A DNA stretch of 64,000 bases. Origin: Typha latifolia. Lineage: Eukaryota; Streptophyta; Magnoliopsida; Poales; Typhaceae. This document shows, piece by piece, positions 20,871-32,849 of this stretch. The position numbers were made by a program, and so were the translations under genes. Within the stretch, counting starts at the first letter, position 1; each line of letters starts with the position of its first letter. Under the pieces are notes generated by a model. It was not told where the DNA came from, ran no database searches, and saw only the letters and a list, made by a program, of their open reading frames with translations. Location: the NCBI GenBank assembly GCA_019914945.1, contig CM034106.1:3038001-3102000 (forward strand), written 5' to 3'.

Positions 20871-21898
20871 TGAAAAACCCCTAGACACAAGTATGTATCT
20901 AAATACTAAGCAATGATATCACACGTTTGCTTAAGTAAAAGTCCGTAGAAATATTAGTAACAAAAGCAGAGATGAATGTCAAGATTTTAATGTGGAAAAA
21001 TCCAAACAGAAAAAAACCACGGATCCAAACTCGGATCAAAACCAATCACTATGATAGTAGCAGTTACAAGACTGACTCACAAAACAACCCGTCGATCCAA
21101 ACGACTTTGTTCCTCTCAGTCTTGCTCGCTAGAAACCCACGATTCACTACTTCTCATGATTGAAGTCCAACCTCAGTAGCCCTCGAGATTGATCTTTTAT
21201 CTAGATAGCCCTTAAGATGAAAGATTAAGTTTTGTAGATGAGTGAAACCTTATTAGTTGAAGAACCGATGTAGCCTCAAGAAGTCTCCTTCAATAATGCT
21301 TCTTCAACCCCCCTAGAGATAGGACATCACAATCCTTATATATGATCTCCAAGATAGAGCCAAATCCAAGTCTTATCCGTACTCACGAAAGTCTAATTTT
21401 ATCAAACTTCATTGGTGCGTTCGAACGCGGCCCGGGTGCGTTTGAACGGCATGACTTGATCTCAGGTGCGTTCGAACGGGCCCGAGTGCGTTTGAACGCG
21501 ACAACTTGAATTCTTTAGGTTGCGTTCGAACGTGTTTGTAAACGCAGCTCTCGGTCTATGAGAACGTAGTACCCACGTTCGAACGCGTTTGTGAACGCAG
21601 CTCTCTGTCTGTGTGAATGCTGTACCCGCGTTCGAACGCGTTTGTGAATGCGGCTCTTTGTCTATGTGAATGCAGATTCTGTGTTCAAACGCGTTTGTTA
21701 ACGCAGCTCTCTGTTTGTGTGAACGTAGATTCCGCGTTCGAACGCGTTTGTGAACACGATGTGAACTCAACGGCTTTTCTCCAATAATCTTGCAATTCTT
21801 CAAACCAGAGATATTCTAGACTTGTGTAAAGCTCATATACATGCAAAAATACACTTAGAATATTTTGTATACAATTGCCAACAAATTAAAACCTAACA
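20871..21898 (-). repeat. Solo LTR, family E (copy E2), with TSD gtttg
   Basis: The 1,028-bp LTR reads on the minus strand from TGTTAGGTTTTAA at 21898 to GGGTTTTTCA at 20871. Flanks gtttg at 20866-20870 and 21899-21903 are identical. It matches E1 along its length and carries the same 53-bp tandem units (phase markers at 21554, 21607, 21660 and 21713). Confidence 0.95.
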
Positions 21899-22611
21899 GT
21901 TTGGAACCTATCACAATTGATTTCCGGAGCATGTGGATGAAATATAAATAAGGAAACAAAGATGTGCGGCTTGATGTTGTTCGGCCTTCGCTAATTTTTG
22001 CGATGCAACCTATGATTGGGCTGCCTTGTGCGTATGATTTGGCCTATCTTCTTCAGTTAGGACCAGTAGGAGATGAGCCTCAAACGAGTTCAAGTACTAT
22101 CATTGAATTGTCTAATTTTTTAAATAACTTTTCTAGACTATTTGAGGAGTCGTAGGAGTTGCCACCGAGGTGAGCGGCGGACCATCGTATAGAGATTATA
22201 CCTAGGGCTGCACCGGCGAACGTGAGGCCATATGGGTATCCACATGTGCAAAAAGATGTTATCTCAAGGATGGTAGTTGAGATGTTGGAGAAAAGACCCC
22301 ATACAACCAAGTCATAGCTCATACTCATCTCCCATGCTTTTGGTGCAAAAAAAGGATAGGACATGGCATTTTTGTGTCGACTATCGAGCACTAAATGCTA
22401 TTACTGTCAAGGACCAGTATCATATTCCGGTTATCGAGGAGTTGCTGGATGAGTTTGTAAGAGCGACTATATTTAGTAAGCTTGACTTGAGGGCTACGTA
22501 TCATCAAATTAGAGTTCACTCGGCGGATGTGCAAAAAACTGCATTTCGGACTCCATATGGGCATTACGAGTTCCGAGTGATGCCTTTTGGTCTCACCAAT
22601 GCTCCAGCTAC
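21899..22611 (+). pseudogene. D1 protease-RT linker and N-terminal RT
   Basis: After the linker with LRLDVVRP-like residues and LPCAYDLAYLLQL, the RT entry block PYGYPHVQKDVISRMV is followed by a frameshift. A clean RT stretch then runs from about 22310: [48 protein letters not shown] and [11 protein letters not shown], where solo LTR F1 interrupts. Confidence 0.88.
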
Positions 22612-25600
22612 TGTAACAATCCAATCCAAAAAAAAAAAATTCTTTACATGGGCACGACGTGGCCGGCCATAGTGTGCCGGCCTCGTGCCCATGCATTGGG
22701 GCAGCGTGGGGGAGGAGCCACGCTACAACCGGCTTGCGACCAGCTGCTACGGCGGGCCCCAGCGCCGCCGCAGCCACCGCCAACCCCCCACCTACCACCT
22801 TCTCTCTCTCTTTAAATCTCTCTCTCTCTCCTATCTCTCTCTCTCTCGTTCGGTCTCTCTCTCGTTCGGTCTCTCTCTCTTCTTCTTCCCTTGAACTCTC
22901 TCTCTCTCTCTTCCCCACTGCCGAATCGCCGCCGCTATCGTCGTGCTACCGCAGGTGAGCCTCCTCCTCCTTCCTCCTCCTCCTCCTCTCTCTCTATCAC
23001 TTTCTCTCTTTCTCTCTCTCTCTCTCTCTATCTCTTTTCCTTCTTTGGGCTCGGGCTCGTCGGAGCCGAGCCGCCGGCAAGAGGCCGGCAGCTGGCTGGC
23101 CACCAGCTACCGGTGCCCTCCCCGCAGGCAGGGTCCGCACCTCCCTCCCCTCCTCCCTTCTTCTTATTCTTCTTCTTCTTCTTCCTTTCTTTCTTTTTCT
23201 CTTCCCTCCTCAGCTTTCACTTCTTTTTTTTCTGCACAGTCTTTGGGCTCGGCCCAAGACTATAGCAGCGATCTTTGGGCCGAGCCCAAAGACCGTAGCG
23301 ATGTTTTAATTATTTATTTATTTGATGTTATTTATTTAGGTTTTTCCTTCTTAATTAATGCAAATAGATTATTTAGACATTAATTATTTTAATAATAATA
23401 TATTCTTCAATATGTTTAGTATTAATTGTAATTTGTATAATCAATGATTAATTAGGTATAAATATAAGTAATACTCATATTTATTTATTTATATCTCTAT
23501 TAGATTAATATATAGATTTGTAAATTATAATTATCAAATTTATATACCAATATTTTTATGAGATACATTTTAAATAATTCTAATAATTTATTATACATTA
23601 TTATTTTGTAACAAATAAGATAATGACTACATAGTCCCTAATTAATCAAGATATAATTTAATTATAATTAGGTTTTTATCTATATTTATATTTTATTTAT
23701 ACTTAAAAATCTAGCCAATTATAAAAATAAGTAGAAATTCTAAAATCTAATAAATCATCATATTTTACTCGAACGGATTATATTGGGATAAACAACTAAC
23801 TTTATGTTACTTAAATATTTTTAGATCCCGAACCCCTTATTTGAGACCCCGTGGACTTTGCTAGCGATGAGTGTCACTCGGTTAACTGACGGGCGTGAGA
23901 GATGCGTGGTTTGTGTCTTCTGATCAGACTATGAGTAGTCTTATCCCTTAGACGCCTTTCTCAAATTAGGTTATATTATACATTTATGTACATGCATGTT
24001 TTGGCCTCTAGCATGATTATATGATTTTATCTAGAGATGATTATAGTCGAGCATATTTTATCATGCATTCGATTATGCTGATTTAGAATATGTGTACATT
24101 GGTGACATATATAGAGATGATTAGAGATGATTCTACTGTTATGATTGTTTACCGAGTTGATCTGTAGCATGAGTATGCATGTAATAGATTAGCATGAGTA
24201 TGCATGTGTTGACGATACAGTTGGAGACTACATTGCATCATTTTCTCTTGATTCCTATTCCACCTAAATTCCTGTTATGCATTGATTTGTTATCGTACTG
24301 GATATATGCATATGATCTGTCATTTAGAAGGAAAGCATGAAATGTGATTGATAGGATATTTGATAGAAAGCGTGAGGATACCCAAGTGGGTGCGAGGGTT
24401 AGGACGCGCTTGGTGGATGATTGATCGCTCGACATGGTCGCGATCCTATTGGCCTTACGTCCGAGGTCATTAGTCTATATGCGTAGCAGACATTCGGACA
24501 CATGCCATTCGCCAGGGCATATGTGGCGAGTTATCCTCATGAGATTTCTGTCAGCTAGAAGGGTGCCCGGTCTGGATGGATGTTGATACCCTTAGCGGAT
24601 GGCATGGTAGGATTATATTTGAGATACTCCTTGCGGATGGCAGAGTATGCTCTGAGCCTTCGGGCATGATGTTGAGACTAGGTACCGGGTGTTGACTGTG
24701 CACAGTATTCTAGTATGATGATGACATATAGAGATGGCATTGATGTTTGAGATGTTGAGAAATGCATATGATTTTATTATCATCTGATTACCTAATTATC
24801 GAGTGGTCAATATATATCATATATGGTTGCATTTGATATCCTAGCATGGTCATGGTCAGCATGCATCATGTGTCATATTTGATAGAGAGTTATGATGATC
24901 ATATGACATGGAAATCTATTTATTCATTGTCAATGATTACATACTTTTATCAGTATGACATATATTATCTACTTTTCATTTATGTATTATTGAGGATACA
25001 TTCATATACTCATTCATGACATGATACTCTTTCTGATTCATATTATCCAGTACTTGATTTATTCTCTGTTTGGCATCACTAATTCGGGGTAAGGTCTATT
25101 CACTGAGCCTTTTGCTCATGACTCTCTTTATTTCTTTTCTAACCCCTCAGATTTGTGGTACGTGATAGCGACCTGATATATCTTGAGAAGATATTTTAGA
25201 GTGATGATGAGGTGAGCTATTAATGCGAGACGGTATAGAAGATAGTTTAACCAAACATTGAGTTGTATCGTTGTTTGTTATATTTGTACCTTATTCTATC
25301 AGATGATGATTTGTACAGCATATGTCAGATTTTATGGCACTCGTGTATCAGCTGTTTAGTTGTATCTTGATGGTTTATTTTGGCCTGTGTGGGTCCTGCC
25401 AGATTTTATAGCGGTCTAGTGTTTATTATTGTGGACTTGGATATTCATATGTTAACAGGTTTATTTGGTTAAGAGTATGATTTATTTGGTGATGAATTAT
25501 TATATATGGATAGGTTAGCAAGTTTTATTTAATGATGTCATGATTGTATGTGCATAGGAGTGTATCTGTGCGTGACGAGCCCCGCCCGTCCTGTCGCGTG

Positions 25601-25650
25601 CGCCGTGCGTGCCGTGTGGGCGCGTGCCGTGCCGGGCGGGGGGCGTTACA
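22612..25650 (+). repeat. Solo LTR of about 3 kb, family F (copy F1), with TSD gctac
   Basis: The 3,039-bp segment begins TGTAACAATCC and ends GGGCGTTACA, with identical gctac at 22607-22611 and 25651-25655. It codes for nothing recognisable. Its first 700 bp are GC-rich with (CT)n tracts at 22800-22915 and 22985-23035 and a CTT-rich tract at 23155-23205; the rest is AT-rich. A consensus-like splice donor gcag/gtgagc at 22955 and acceptor ccctcag at 25150 bracket the AT-rich part. Orientation is inferred from the position of the CT-rich leader. Confidence 0.88.
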
Positions 25651-26907
25651 GCTACCTTTCGGCCTCTCTTGCAAAGCTATGTCTTTGTATTTTTTGACGA
25701 TATTTTGGTGTATAGCAAGACTGAATTGGAGCATTGGCGACATTTGGAGGATGTGCTGAATTTGTTGAAGCAAAACCAATTGAAGATCAAAAAGTCCAAG
25801 TGCCTATGGGGAGTACCACAAGTGGAGTATTTAGACCACATCATTTCAGCGGATGGTGTAGCGGCAGATCCTCAAAAGGTAGCATGTATCATAGCTTGGC
25901 CTATTCCTATTACTACCACCGGAATGAGAGGATTTTTAGGGCTGACCGGATATTATCGACGCTTCATCGCCGGATATGGCAAGATCGCTGCTCCTCTCAC
26001 TTCTTTGTGTTAGAATGATTCTTTTAGATGGACGGATGAAGCCACTTCAGCCTTTGAAAAATTAAAAACAGCAATGACGATAGCACCTGTTCTAGCGCTA
26101 TCGGACTTCACTAAAGAATTCATTGTTGAATGTGATGCATCGGGTGTTGGTATAGGAGTTGTATTAATGCAAGAAGGACGTCCCATTCCTATCTTAGTAA
26201 GGCTTTATCTCAAAAATCTCAGCAATTATCGACTTATGAGAGAGAAATGTTGGCAATTCTGCATGCAGTGACAAAGTGGAGGCCTTATTTAATCGGTAGG
26301 CGATTCATTTTCTGAACCGATCAAATGAGGTCTTATTTGATCGGTAAGCGATTATGAAAACCAATACAAGAAGGGAACGAAAAATTTAGCGGCGGATGCA
26401 CTATCGTGCCAACCCGATACCGCCGAGCTTGCAGCTTATTCTTCTCCTACCTTTCCCTTCCTTGACAAGCTGAGGTATGTATGCACATTTGACCCAGATA
26501 TTTTGAGATTGTTGTAGGAGGTGATGGATGATCCGGAGCGCCATCCAGAGTTGGAGAATCGAGGCGGGTTACTATTGGACCGCGGATGCATTCGGGTGTT
26601 GGAGCGTATTGGTTCGATTGCATATCGTTTGGAGCAGCCGGAGGGGTCGAGAGTGCATCCTATCTTACATGTTTTATTGCTAAGAGAGCGCATTGGAGAT
26701 CATGAGATCGTTGGATCAATTCTATCGGAGCCATTGGAGGAGATAGAAATTGTAGAGCTAGTTCGTGTACTTGCTAGGCGCCGATGACGGCATGGTACCA
26801 GATTTGAGATGGAGATTCTAGTTGAGTGGCTTGGCAAGTCATTCGATAAGGCGACATGGGAGTTGGAGACTGACATTTTGGAGCGTTTCCTTGACTTTTC
26901 ACCTTGA
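25651..26907 (+). pseudogene. D1 pol: RT C-terminus, RNase H, deleted integrase, chromodomain
   Basis: RT resumes with FRPLLQSYV and the catalytic FFDDILVYS; eight residues present in B-I between ATF and RPLL are missing, probably a 24-bp deletion. The connection RGFLGLTGYYRRFI and RNase [19 protein letters not shown] follow, then frameshifts. From 26524, MDDPERHPELENRGGLLLDRGCI passes directly into VLERIGSIAYRLE, the integrase C-terminal domain, so the zinc finger remainder and the D-D-E core are deleted. The chromodomain EILVEWLGK, ATWELETDIL ends at TGA 26905-26907. An in-frame TGA at 26785 falls in an arginine run (CGA to TGA). Confidence 0.88.
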
Positions 26908-26934
26908 AGGAAAGGTGAGGGAAGCGTGGTGGAT

Positions 26935-27705
26935 TGATACAAATCAGATCAAATTGGATCACATCAAAAGGAGATTAGGCTCAATGGATTGAGTCTAATT
27001 ATCTTATTTGGTTATTTGGTTTAGTTAGGGTCTTAGTAAGTTAAAATTTTATTTAATTAGCTAAATCCAGCTCTGTGCAATTTCAGAAAAATATTCGTAA
27101 AATATTCTACACATATCCAAATAATATCAAACAAGCTCAATAAGGTCACAACCTCCACATCTACAACTTTTATATTCATTACTTCTCCAGATTCGGAATC
27201 TATCTGCGACAAAATGAAAGATTAATACAAGAGGTAATCGGAGAAGATAAGGAATACTGGTTTAGTTGGTATGTTAGGGTTTCATATTATTTTAGGACTT
27301 GTTGGCTAGCCTCTATAAATATGTAGATGGTAGCCAACTTCACTATGCTATTGGATTATTAGTTTTTTGCCTCCTATCTTCTCTCTAGACGTCTCCCTAC
27401 TCTCTCTTTACCATCCTTCCACATCTACCGTTGGCAAGGTTTCTTCTAACTTCTAATCTCCCTCGACTATCGAGCCACCCCTCTTCTTTGGGATCTCGAC
27501 TACTTCATTCCCCTTATCTACTTCCCTTAATCACTTCCACAATCCACCCTCATCTCCATACACATCCATAACCCTAACATCCACTCCACTCATCACCACC
27601 ACCATCACCCACGTTATTCCGTGTTTTTGTCCCTACTACAGTCTGAATATGCGAAGGGCATAAATACAACAATTGTAGATTAGGAAGTTACGGAGCCAAC
27701 CCAAA
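26935..27705 (+). repeat. 3' LTR of D1, truncated
   Basis: It starts TGATACAAATCAGATC right after a purine-rich tract and matches the 5' LTR closely through gagccaaccc, then stops at 27705. About 125 bp of the LTR end are missing, replaced by F2. Confidence 0.88.
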
Positions 27706-30398
27706 TGTATCAATATTGTATTGCATGATAAATAGAAATGCAAATCCATAAACGTATCAAGGAGATGTATACAGTACAACTTTTAATAACTTTCATCATC
27801 ATAGCTTAATTACATAAAAATCTACACAGAAATTGAGTCACTAATGACATGTCTCACAAAGCAACATAGTATCGAGGGAGACTAATCATCTAGCGGTATT
27901 ATCGCCCATATATGCTTGGCAACGCTACATATGACCAGTTGTCTGTGGCCATCAAACTAAGGACCCCAGTCGTAGGCCCATCAACACCACTCTAGTAAAT
28001 CATCGCATAGAGCAGATTCATTACTTGAAGTTGAATCATCGCACCTAGTAGAATCATCGCATACGGCGGGTAAGAGCACACAACTCGATAGATGCACGAA
28101 CCCTGCGTCCTCGGGTACCGCTAGAACTATAACCCTACCTCTCAATCATCTTTACTAATATCATACTAGACTAGTCTCCAACTAGGGCAGTGTAATCACC
28201 TGAATGCTCCACTAGCTAACGACCTCAGGTATAGACCGCTAATATAATACTATATAATAGACTCTACATTTAACCCCGGGTTGAGGAGGTGAGAGGGGCA
28301 CTGCCTAGTTGGGACTCGACTCACAATGATAGGTGCACGTGGTGCCATAATTTCTATTATTTATTATATCATGATCATAAAAGTAACCAGTATTATAACA
28401 ATATATGGAGCCTATCATACATGTGCAATAAGTAGTAAATAATGCAGGTAAGAATTGGCATGTAATTAATATAAGTAAAAATAACATGTAATTATTGCAA
28501 GTAAGAAATGGCATGTAAATAATGCATGTAAGAAATGACATGAGTATACATTATTCATAGACTAATATAGGATTCTACTTGCCTGGGATATCTCCGGAAT
28601 CCGTCTCTCTCCTAATCAGTTGGCTCCTCCTGAATTTCGAGATCCTCCTCGCATAGTAATGGGTCTAATAATTTATAAATAAAATAAATATAAGATTGAT
28701 GAACTTATAGGACTAACTACCTTATTGTATAAATTAAATTTGATTTTCTAGGTCTGAGTAGTTTGTTTGGTTTTGTATTTATCCTTTCCTATTAATATAT
28801 TATTTTGTATTAATTTAAAATGGTCATTTATGGTAAAATTAGAGTCAATCACATTTGCAAGCGTCGAAGATAATTGAAAAGACTAATAAATACAAATGCC
28901 TATTTTAATTATGTATTGTTCTTAATTTTATTAATAACATAGTTGAGAAAATAACATAAATAAAGAAAATGTAGCTAACAAAAGTTAAAGAAAAATAAAA
29001 GACTAATAATAATTGGTCTATGGTCCATATGTTGGGCTGGGCTCAAGGGTTCACAGGTTGGGCTGGGCTCAAGACCCAGTTAGCATTATGTTGAGGAAGT
29101 GGGTTGTGGGCCTACCCAAAGTCCACTAGGCCAAAAGATGGGCTAGCTATAGGTGTGGGCCTCGGCCCACACTATAGCTGCCTAGAATCGGGTGGGCTGG
29201 GCTTAAGAGCCCAGTCCACCATATTAACCACACAGAAATTAGGGTGGACTAGGTTGAGCTCAATCCATCCCTAATTACGAGTGTGGGCTGCGGCCCACAC
29301 TATAACCCATAGAAATCGGGTGGATTGAGCTCACAAGACCAGCCCACTACTAGCTATGGGCGTGGGCTGTGGCCCACCCTGTAGTCCACAGGGGTCAGGT
29401 GGACTTGGCTCACGGGCCCAGTCCACTACTTGCTACGGGCGTGGGCTGCGGCCCACCCCGTAGCCAACACAACTAGTGGAGGTTTGATCAACCCCCACAT
29501 AGTTCATATCTTCTCAGAGCGATGCTGTTGTTGGTGATCCCCGTTGTCGGCAGCCCAGCTCCAACGGCTCCCCAAAGTCGACGAGGTCAACTTGGGTTGT
29601 AGATGAGTTTTGGACCACTGGCCAGTGTGGCCGAGGGTGAGAATTGAGGAACTCCATGGCCGGCGGCCATGGAGCTTCCTAGTTTAGTGAAAGATGGGCT
29701 CAAAGCCCTTATCCCGAGTACCCACCTCTTCCATGTGAAGAGATGAGTTAATCGAGGCTGACGAGCGAGGCCACTACCGCTAGTGGTGGCCGCTTCTTTC
29801 CAAGTAACACAACGGTGGGAGGCGACATGGCATCACCTCCCTCGTGCCCCATGGGTACTCAAATTGGGTAACCACGACAAGGGGCTGAAACGGAGAAGCT
29901 TCCCGGACCGATGGGTAGTCGACCCGAAGTAGCCGACCGATAAATTTCTCCGACGAAGGTAGTAATAAATATACTCATAATTAATCAAGATTTACTAGGA
30001 AAAATTCAAATTAAACTAAAAAGGAGATGGAGGATAACCCAAAGATTGAGATAAGAGGGTTTTGGTTGGCTGCCGATGCTCCGGTGACCCGCTGTCCGTG
30101 ACGAGGTCTTCGTGGCTCGGAAGAGAAAAGAGAGGAAGGGGTGGAAGAGCAGGAAGGAGAGATTGCAAAGAATAGAAAACTCAAAGGGGAGAGGTGACGG
30201 AGTTTAAATAGAGATGAGGCTGAGAGGGAAGCGAAGAGCTAGCTCCACTCCGGCGCACTTCTCTCCCACCTCTCACAACTAACTACGGGAGGTGGGGGAG
30301 AAGGAGAAAGAGTCAGCACATGCGCTAAGTGCGTGTGCTTGCAGTTACAGTGTACGCGCCTGGCGCGTGTGCAAATTTTTTTTTTACATGGGTGTTAC
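27706..30398 (-). repeat. Family F LTR, copy F2 (minus strand, one end missing)
   Basis: On the minus strand it starts at 30398 with GTAACACCCATG followed by an A10 run, like the TGTAAC plus A-rich start of F1. It passes through a GC-rich leader with CT-rich tracts (30170-30190) into AT-rich sequence, and is cut at 27706 by the end of the D1 3' LTR. At 29030-29460 four imperfect copies of a gtgggctgcggcccac palindrome occur. No coding capacity is seen. Confidence 0.65.
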
Positions 30399-30401
30399 TA
30401 T

Positions 30402-30905
30402 AAGTAGCTGATGCCAACCCCCATGGATGAATCAGCAACTTCACAGCACCTTCATCTTCGGGCTGCGGGGAGATATACAAGCTAATGTGAGGGCTTTAAG
30501 GCCTAGAACCTTAAAGGAGACCTTCGAAGATGCGATGCTCATGGAAGACAAGAACTAGACGAGCCAAGGATGCCGCAATCCAGTTCAACCAACCATAGCG
30601 GTAGGAAATGTTACCGGCATACCAAGAACCGTTGTTGCAATGATGCCTCCTCAAGCGCCCCTGAAGCCATCCCAAGATGTGAAGTATGCACCTAGAGGTC
30701 TAGGACAAGAACTCACACCTGCTCTAGTGGAGGAATGAAGAGCCAAAGGCCTATGCTTTCGCTATGATGAGAACTTTGTACCCGGATATCGCTGCGCTAA
30801 ACTGATAGGATCATTGATACTAATAGACGGATTGGAGAAGGCTAGGATGAGATTGCAGAGGAAGAGGGAGTGGCTAGACAATAAGGAGGAGTAGCTGAGG
30901 AGCCA
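30402..30905 (+). pseudogene. B-II gag C-terminus with zinc knuckle remnant
   Basis: The frame begins inside gag (TFIFGLRGDIQANVRALRP, LKETFEDAMLMEDKN) and continues to KAPLKPSQDVKYAPRG-like residues and GLCFRYDENFVPGYRC, a knuckle in which the second cysteine is tyrosine and the histidine is tyrosine. The upstream gag and the 5' LTR are missing, replaced by F2. Confidence 0.8.
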
Positions 30906-30908
30906 CCG

Positions 30909-31355
30909 GTGGAGGACATGATAGCTGAAATCTCCCTCCACTCCTATTCTGAGATAGCCGCGGCAAAGACTTTATGGGTGAACGGTGTAGTCAAGAAAAC
31001 CATAGTGAGAATCTTGATTGACACCGAGTCCACCCACAACTTTATTGACAAGAGGCTCCTTAGGAAGATTGGGCTCGAGTCGGAACCCACAGAAGGGTTC
31101 GATGTGATGATTGAAGATGGCAACACAATGCGGGCATATTTCATTTGTGGAGGTGTGGAATTGAAGGTGCAAGGCCAAACTTTCACATTGGATCTTTATC
31201 TGTTGGCCTTGCGAGGTGCCGACATTATTTTGGGGACCCAATGGCTTCAAAGCTTGGGGCCCATGACATTAGACTTTACAAACCTCACTTGACATTTTGG
31301 AGGAACGACCGGAGAGTGTTGTTGGATGGAAATCAATCGCTGATTGAACTTCCAA
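30909..31355 (+). pseudogene. B-II aspartic protease, active-site glycine lost
   Basis: The frame 30909-31292 encodes EDMIAEISLHSYSEIAAAK, then ILIDTESTHNFIDKRLLRK and ADIILGTQWLQSLGPM. The D-T-G active site reads D-T-E, which should abolish activity. After QSLIELPSV the sequence jumps at about 31360 to the end of RNase H, so all of RT and most of RNase H are deleted. Confidence 0.88.
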
Positions 31356-31985
31356 GTGTAGGGGACGCAAGTGAGCTCATTTTTTTCTCAGCACCCACTT
31401 TTCATTTTTTTTCTCAGATCTACGGAGAGCCAGCGCAGAGGATAGTGATCTGGTCTGACTCATGGAGGAGCTAAGAGAGAACTCATTAAGCCACCCCGAT
31501 CATGAGGAGCACGATGGGTTGGTACTAGAGCGCGGGCGAATCAAGGTACCCGCAGACGAAGAGCTACGGAGACTATTGATCGCACACTTCCATGATACTC
31601 CTATAGTAGGCCATGAATGGGTTTTACGTACCTACAAGCGGCTGGCCCAAAATTGTACATGGACAACGATGAAGTCGGACGTGAAGAAATATGTGCGTGA
31701 CTGCCAAATCTGCCAATGAGTCAAATCAGAGACGCTCAAACCCAGTGGGCTGTTGCAACCACTGCCTATACCAGAGCATATTTGGGATGACATCTCCATG
31801 GACTTCATCAAAGGGCTGCCAGAGGTTCGAGGACAATCGGTGGTGTTCGTTGTGGTGGATAGCTGAGTAAATATGCTTATTTCATAGCCTTGTCGCACCC
31901 GTTTTCAGCGATAAAGATTGCTGAAATTTTTGTTTAGGAAGTGGCGCGCTTGCATGGGATGCCTAGGACGATCGTGGATCAATTG
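31356..31985 (+). pseudogene. B-II integrase, N-terminal zinc finger and first catalytic Asp
   Basis: A short RNase H end (DASELIFFSAPTF) leads into LERGRIKVPADEELRRLL and the zinc finger HFHDTPIVGHEWVLRTYKRL with C-x2-C in RDCQICQ. A TGA at 31717-31719 replaces an arginine codon kept at 56869 (QRVKS). [10 protein letters not shown] carries the first catalytic aspartate. The frame then degrades, and the rest of the catalytic core is missing after a stretch matching GMPRTIV near 31960. Confidence 0.83.
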
Positions 31986-32387
31986 GTGTTTGTTTGAGCT
32001 CAACCGTATCGGCGATCCACTTTAAGGCTAATTTTGAACCAGAAGTTGGCTCACAAGTACTATGGTCCGTACCGAGTGATACAATGAATCGATCAAGTGG
32101 CTTACTGGTTGGACCTACCTGAACGAACCCGGATCCATTCGATTTTCCGTGTATCGGCATTGACGGCCCAGATCGGGCCTGACCATGTGGTGGGTTCGAC
32201 CTTGCCCGAACCAATGGAGGAAGATGGCCTAGCTGAACCGGTCCAAGTCTTAGGCCGTAGTAAAAGACACCATGGATCTAGATTGGAGACAAAAGTGCTG
32301 ATCGAGTGGCTAGGCAAGCCCACTGACGAGTCTACCTGGGAGTTAGAGTCAGATATCATGGATTGCTTCACCAATTTCTCACATTGA
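31986..32387 (+). pseudogene. B-II integrase C-terminus and chromodomain
   Basis: LNQKLAHKYYGPYRVIQ (GPY/F domain) is followed, after a stop, by VAYWLDLPERTRIHSIFRV and the chromodomain VLIEWLGKPTDESTWELES ending at TGA 32385-32387. The chromodomain keeps its aromatic residues. A purine-rich tract precedes the LTR 28 bp later. Confidence 0.88.
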
Positions 32388-32414
32388 GGGCAAGGTTGCG
32401 AAAGCATGGTGGAT

Positions 32415-32849
32415 TGATACGATTCGGGCTTCACCGATATTGTCTCGAGCATGGATACACTTTAGGGGTATCTTTTATTCTTGTTTTAGTGTTTAACCCC
32501 TACCATCACCCATAGCCCTTCCACTTCCACGTATTCACCGGTGCCACCCCATTACCGCTGGTCCACCACCATCCATCATCACCTAGGATCTCATGCCTCC
32601 ATCCACGGATCCAAAGAAGGACTTCCTAACGTCTGCCTACTAATCAGAAGATTTCTAGAGATCCCACTGTCCAATTTTCCTGAAACTAGATTTGTTGGAA
32701 AGCTCGTTTCTAGGGCTTCAACATATCAAAATTTTACGTTGATCCTACAGCTACCTTTTGGGATCTATTTTTAAAGTTTCATGTCAGATCCTGACCATAT
32801 CTAAAAATTAAAATAGATTGAGCCTTAGCCAAAAGGGGAGATCGTATCA
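32415..32849 (+). repeat. 3' LTR of B-II with promoter region deleted
   Basis: The 435-bp copy starts TGATACGATTCGGG and ends GATCGTATCA but joins position about 95 of the LTR directly to the downstream third. The missing 510 bp hold the CGTTCGAACG cluster and the TATA box of other B LTRs. Confidence 0.88.

Larger units (their letters stand above)
18812..27705 (+). mobile_element. D-family chromovirus element D1, host of two solo LTRs, 3' end lost
   Basis: Order: 5' LTR 18812-19711, repeated primer sites, gag, protease, RT, RNase H, integrase C-terminus with chromodomain, and 3' LTR from 26935. Solo LTR E2 (20871-21898) and solo LTR F1 (22612-25650) are nested inside. The 3' LTR stops at 27705, inside the block corresponding to 19586 of the 5' LTR, where F2 begins. 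The flank before 18812 is gtgaa; its partner is lost. Confidence 0.9.

Noticed and set aside
22391..23383. Open frames of Arg-Glu or Ser-Leu repeats, up to 175 codons
   Set aside because: They come from (CT)n and (CTT)n tracts in F1 and run across its insertion boundary at 22612.
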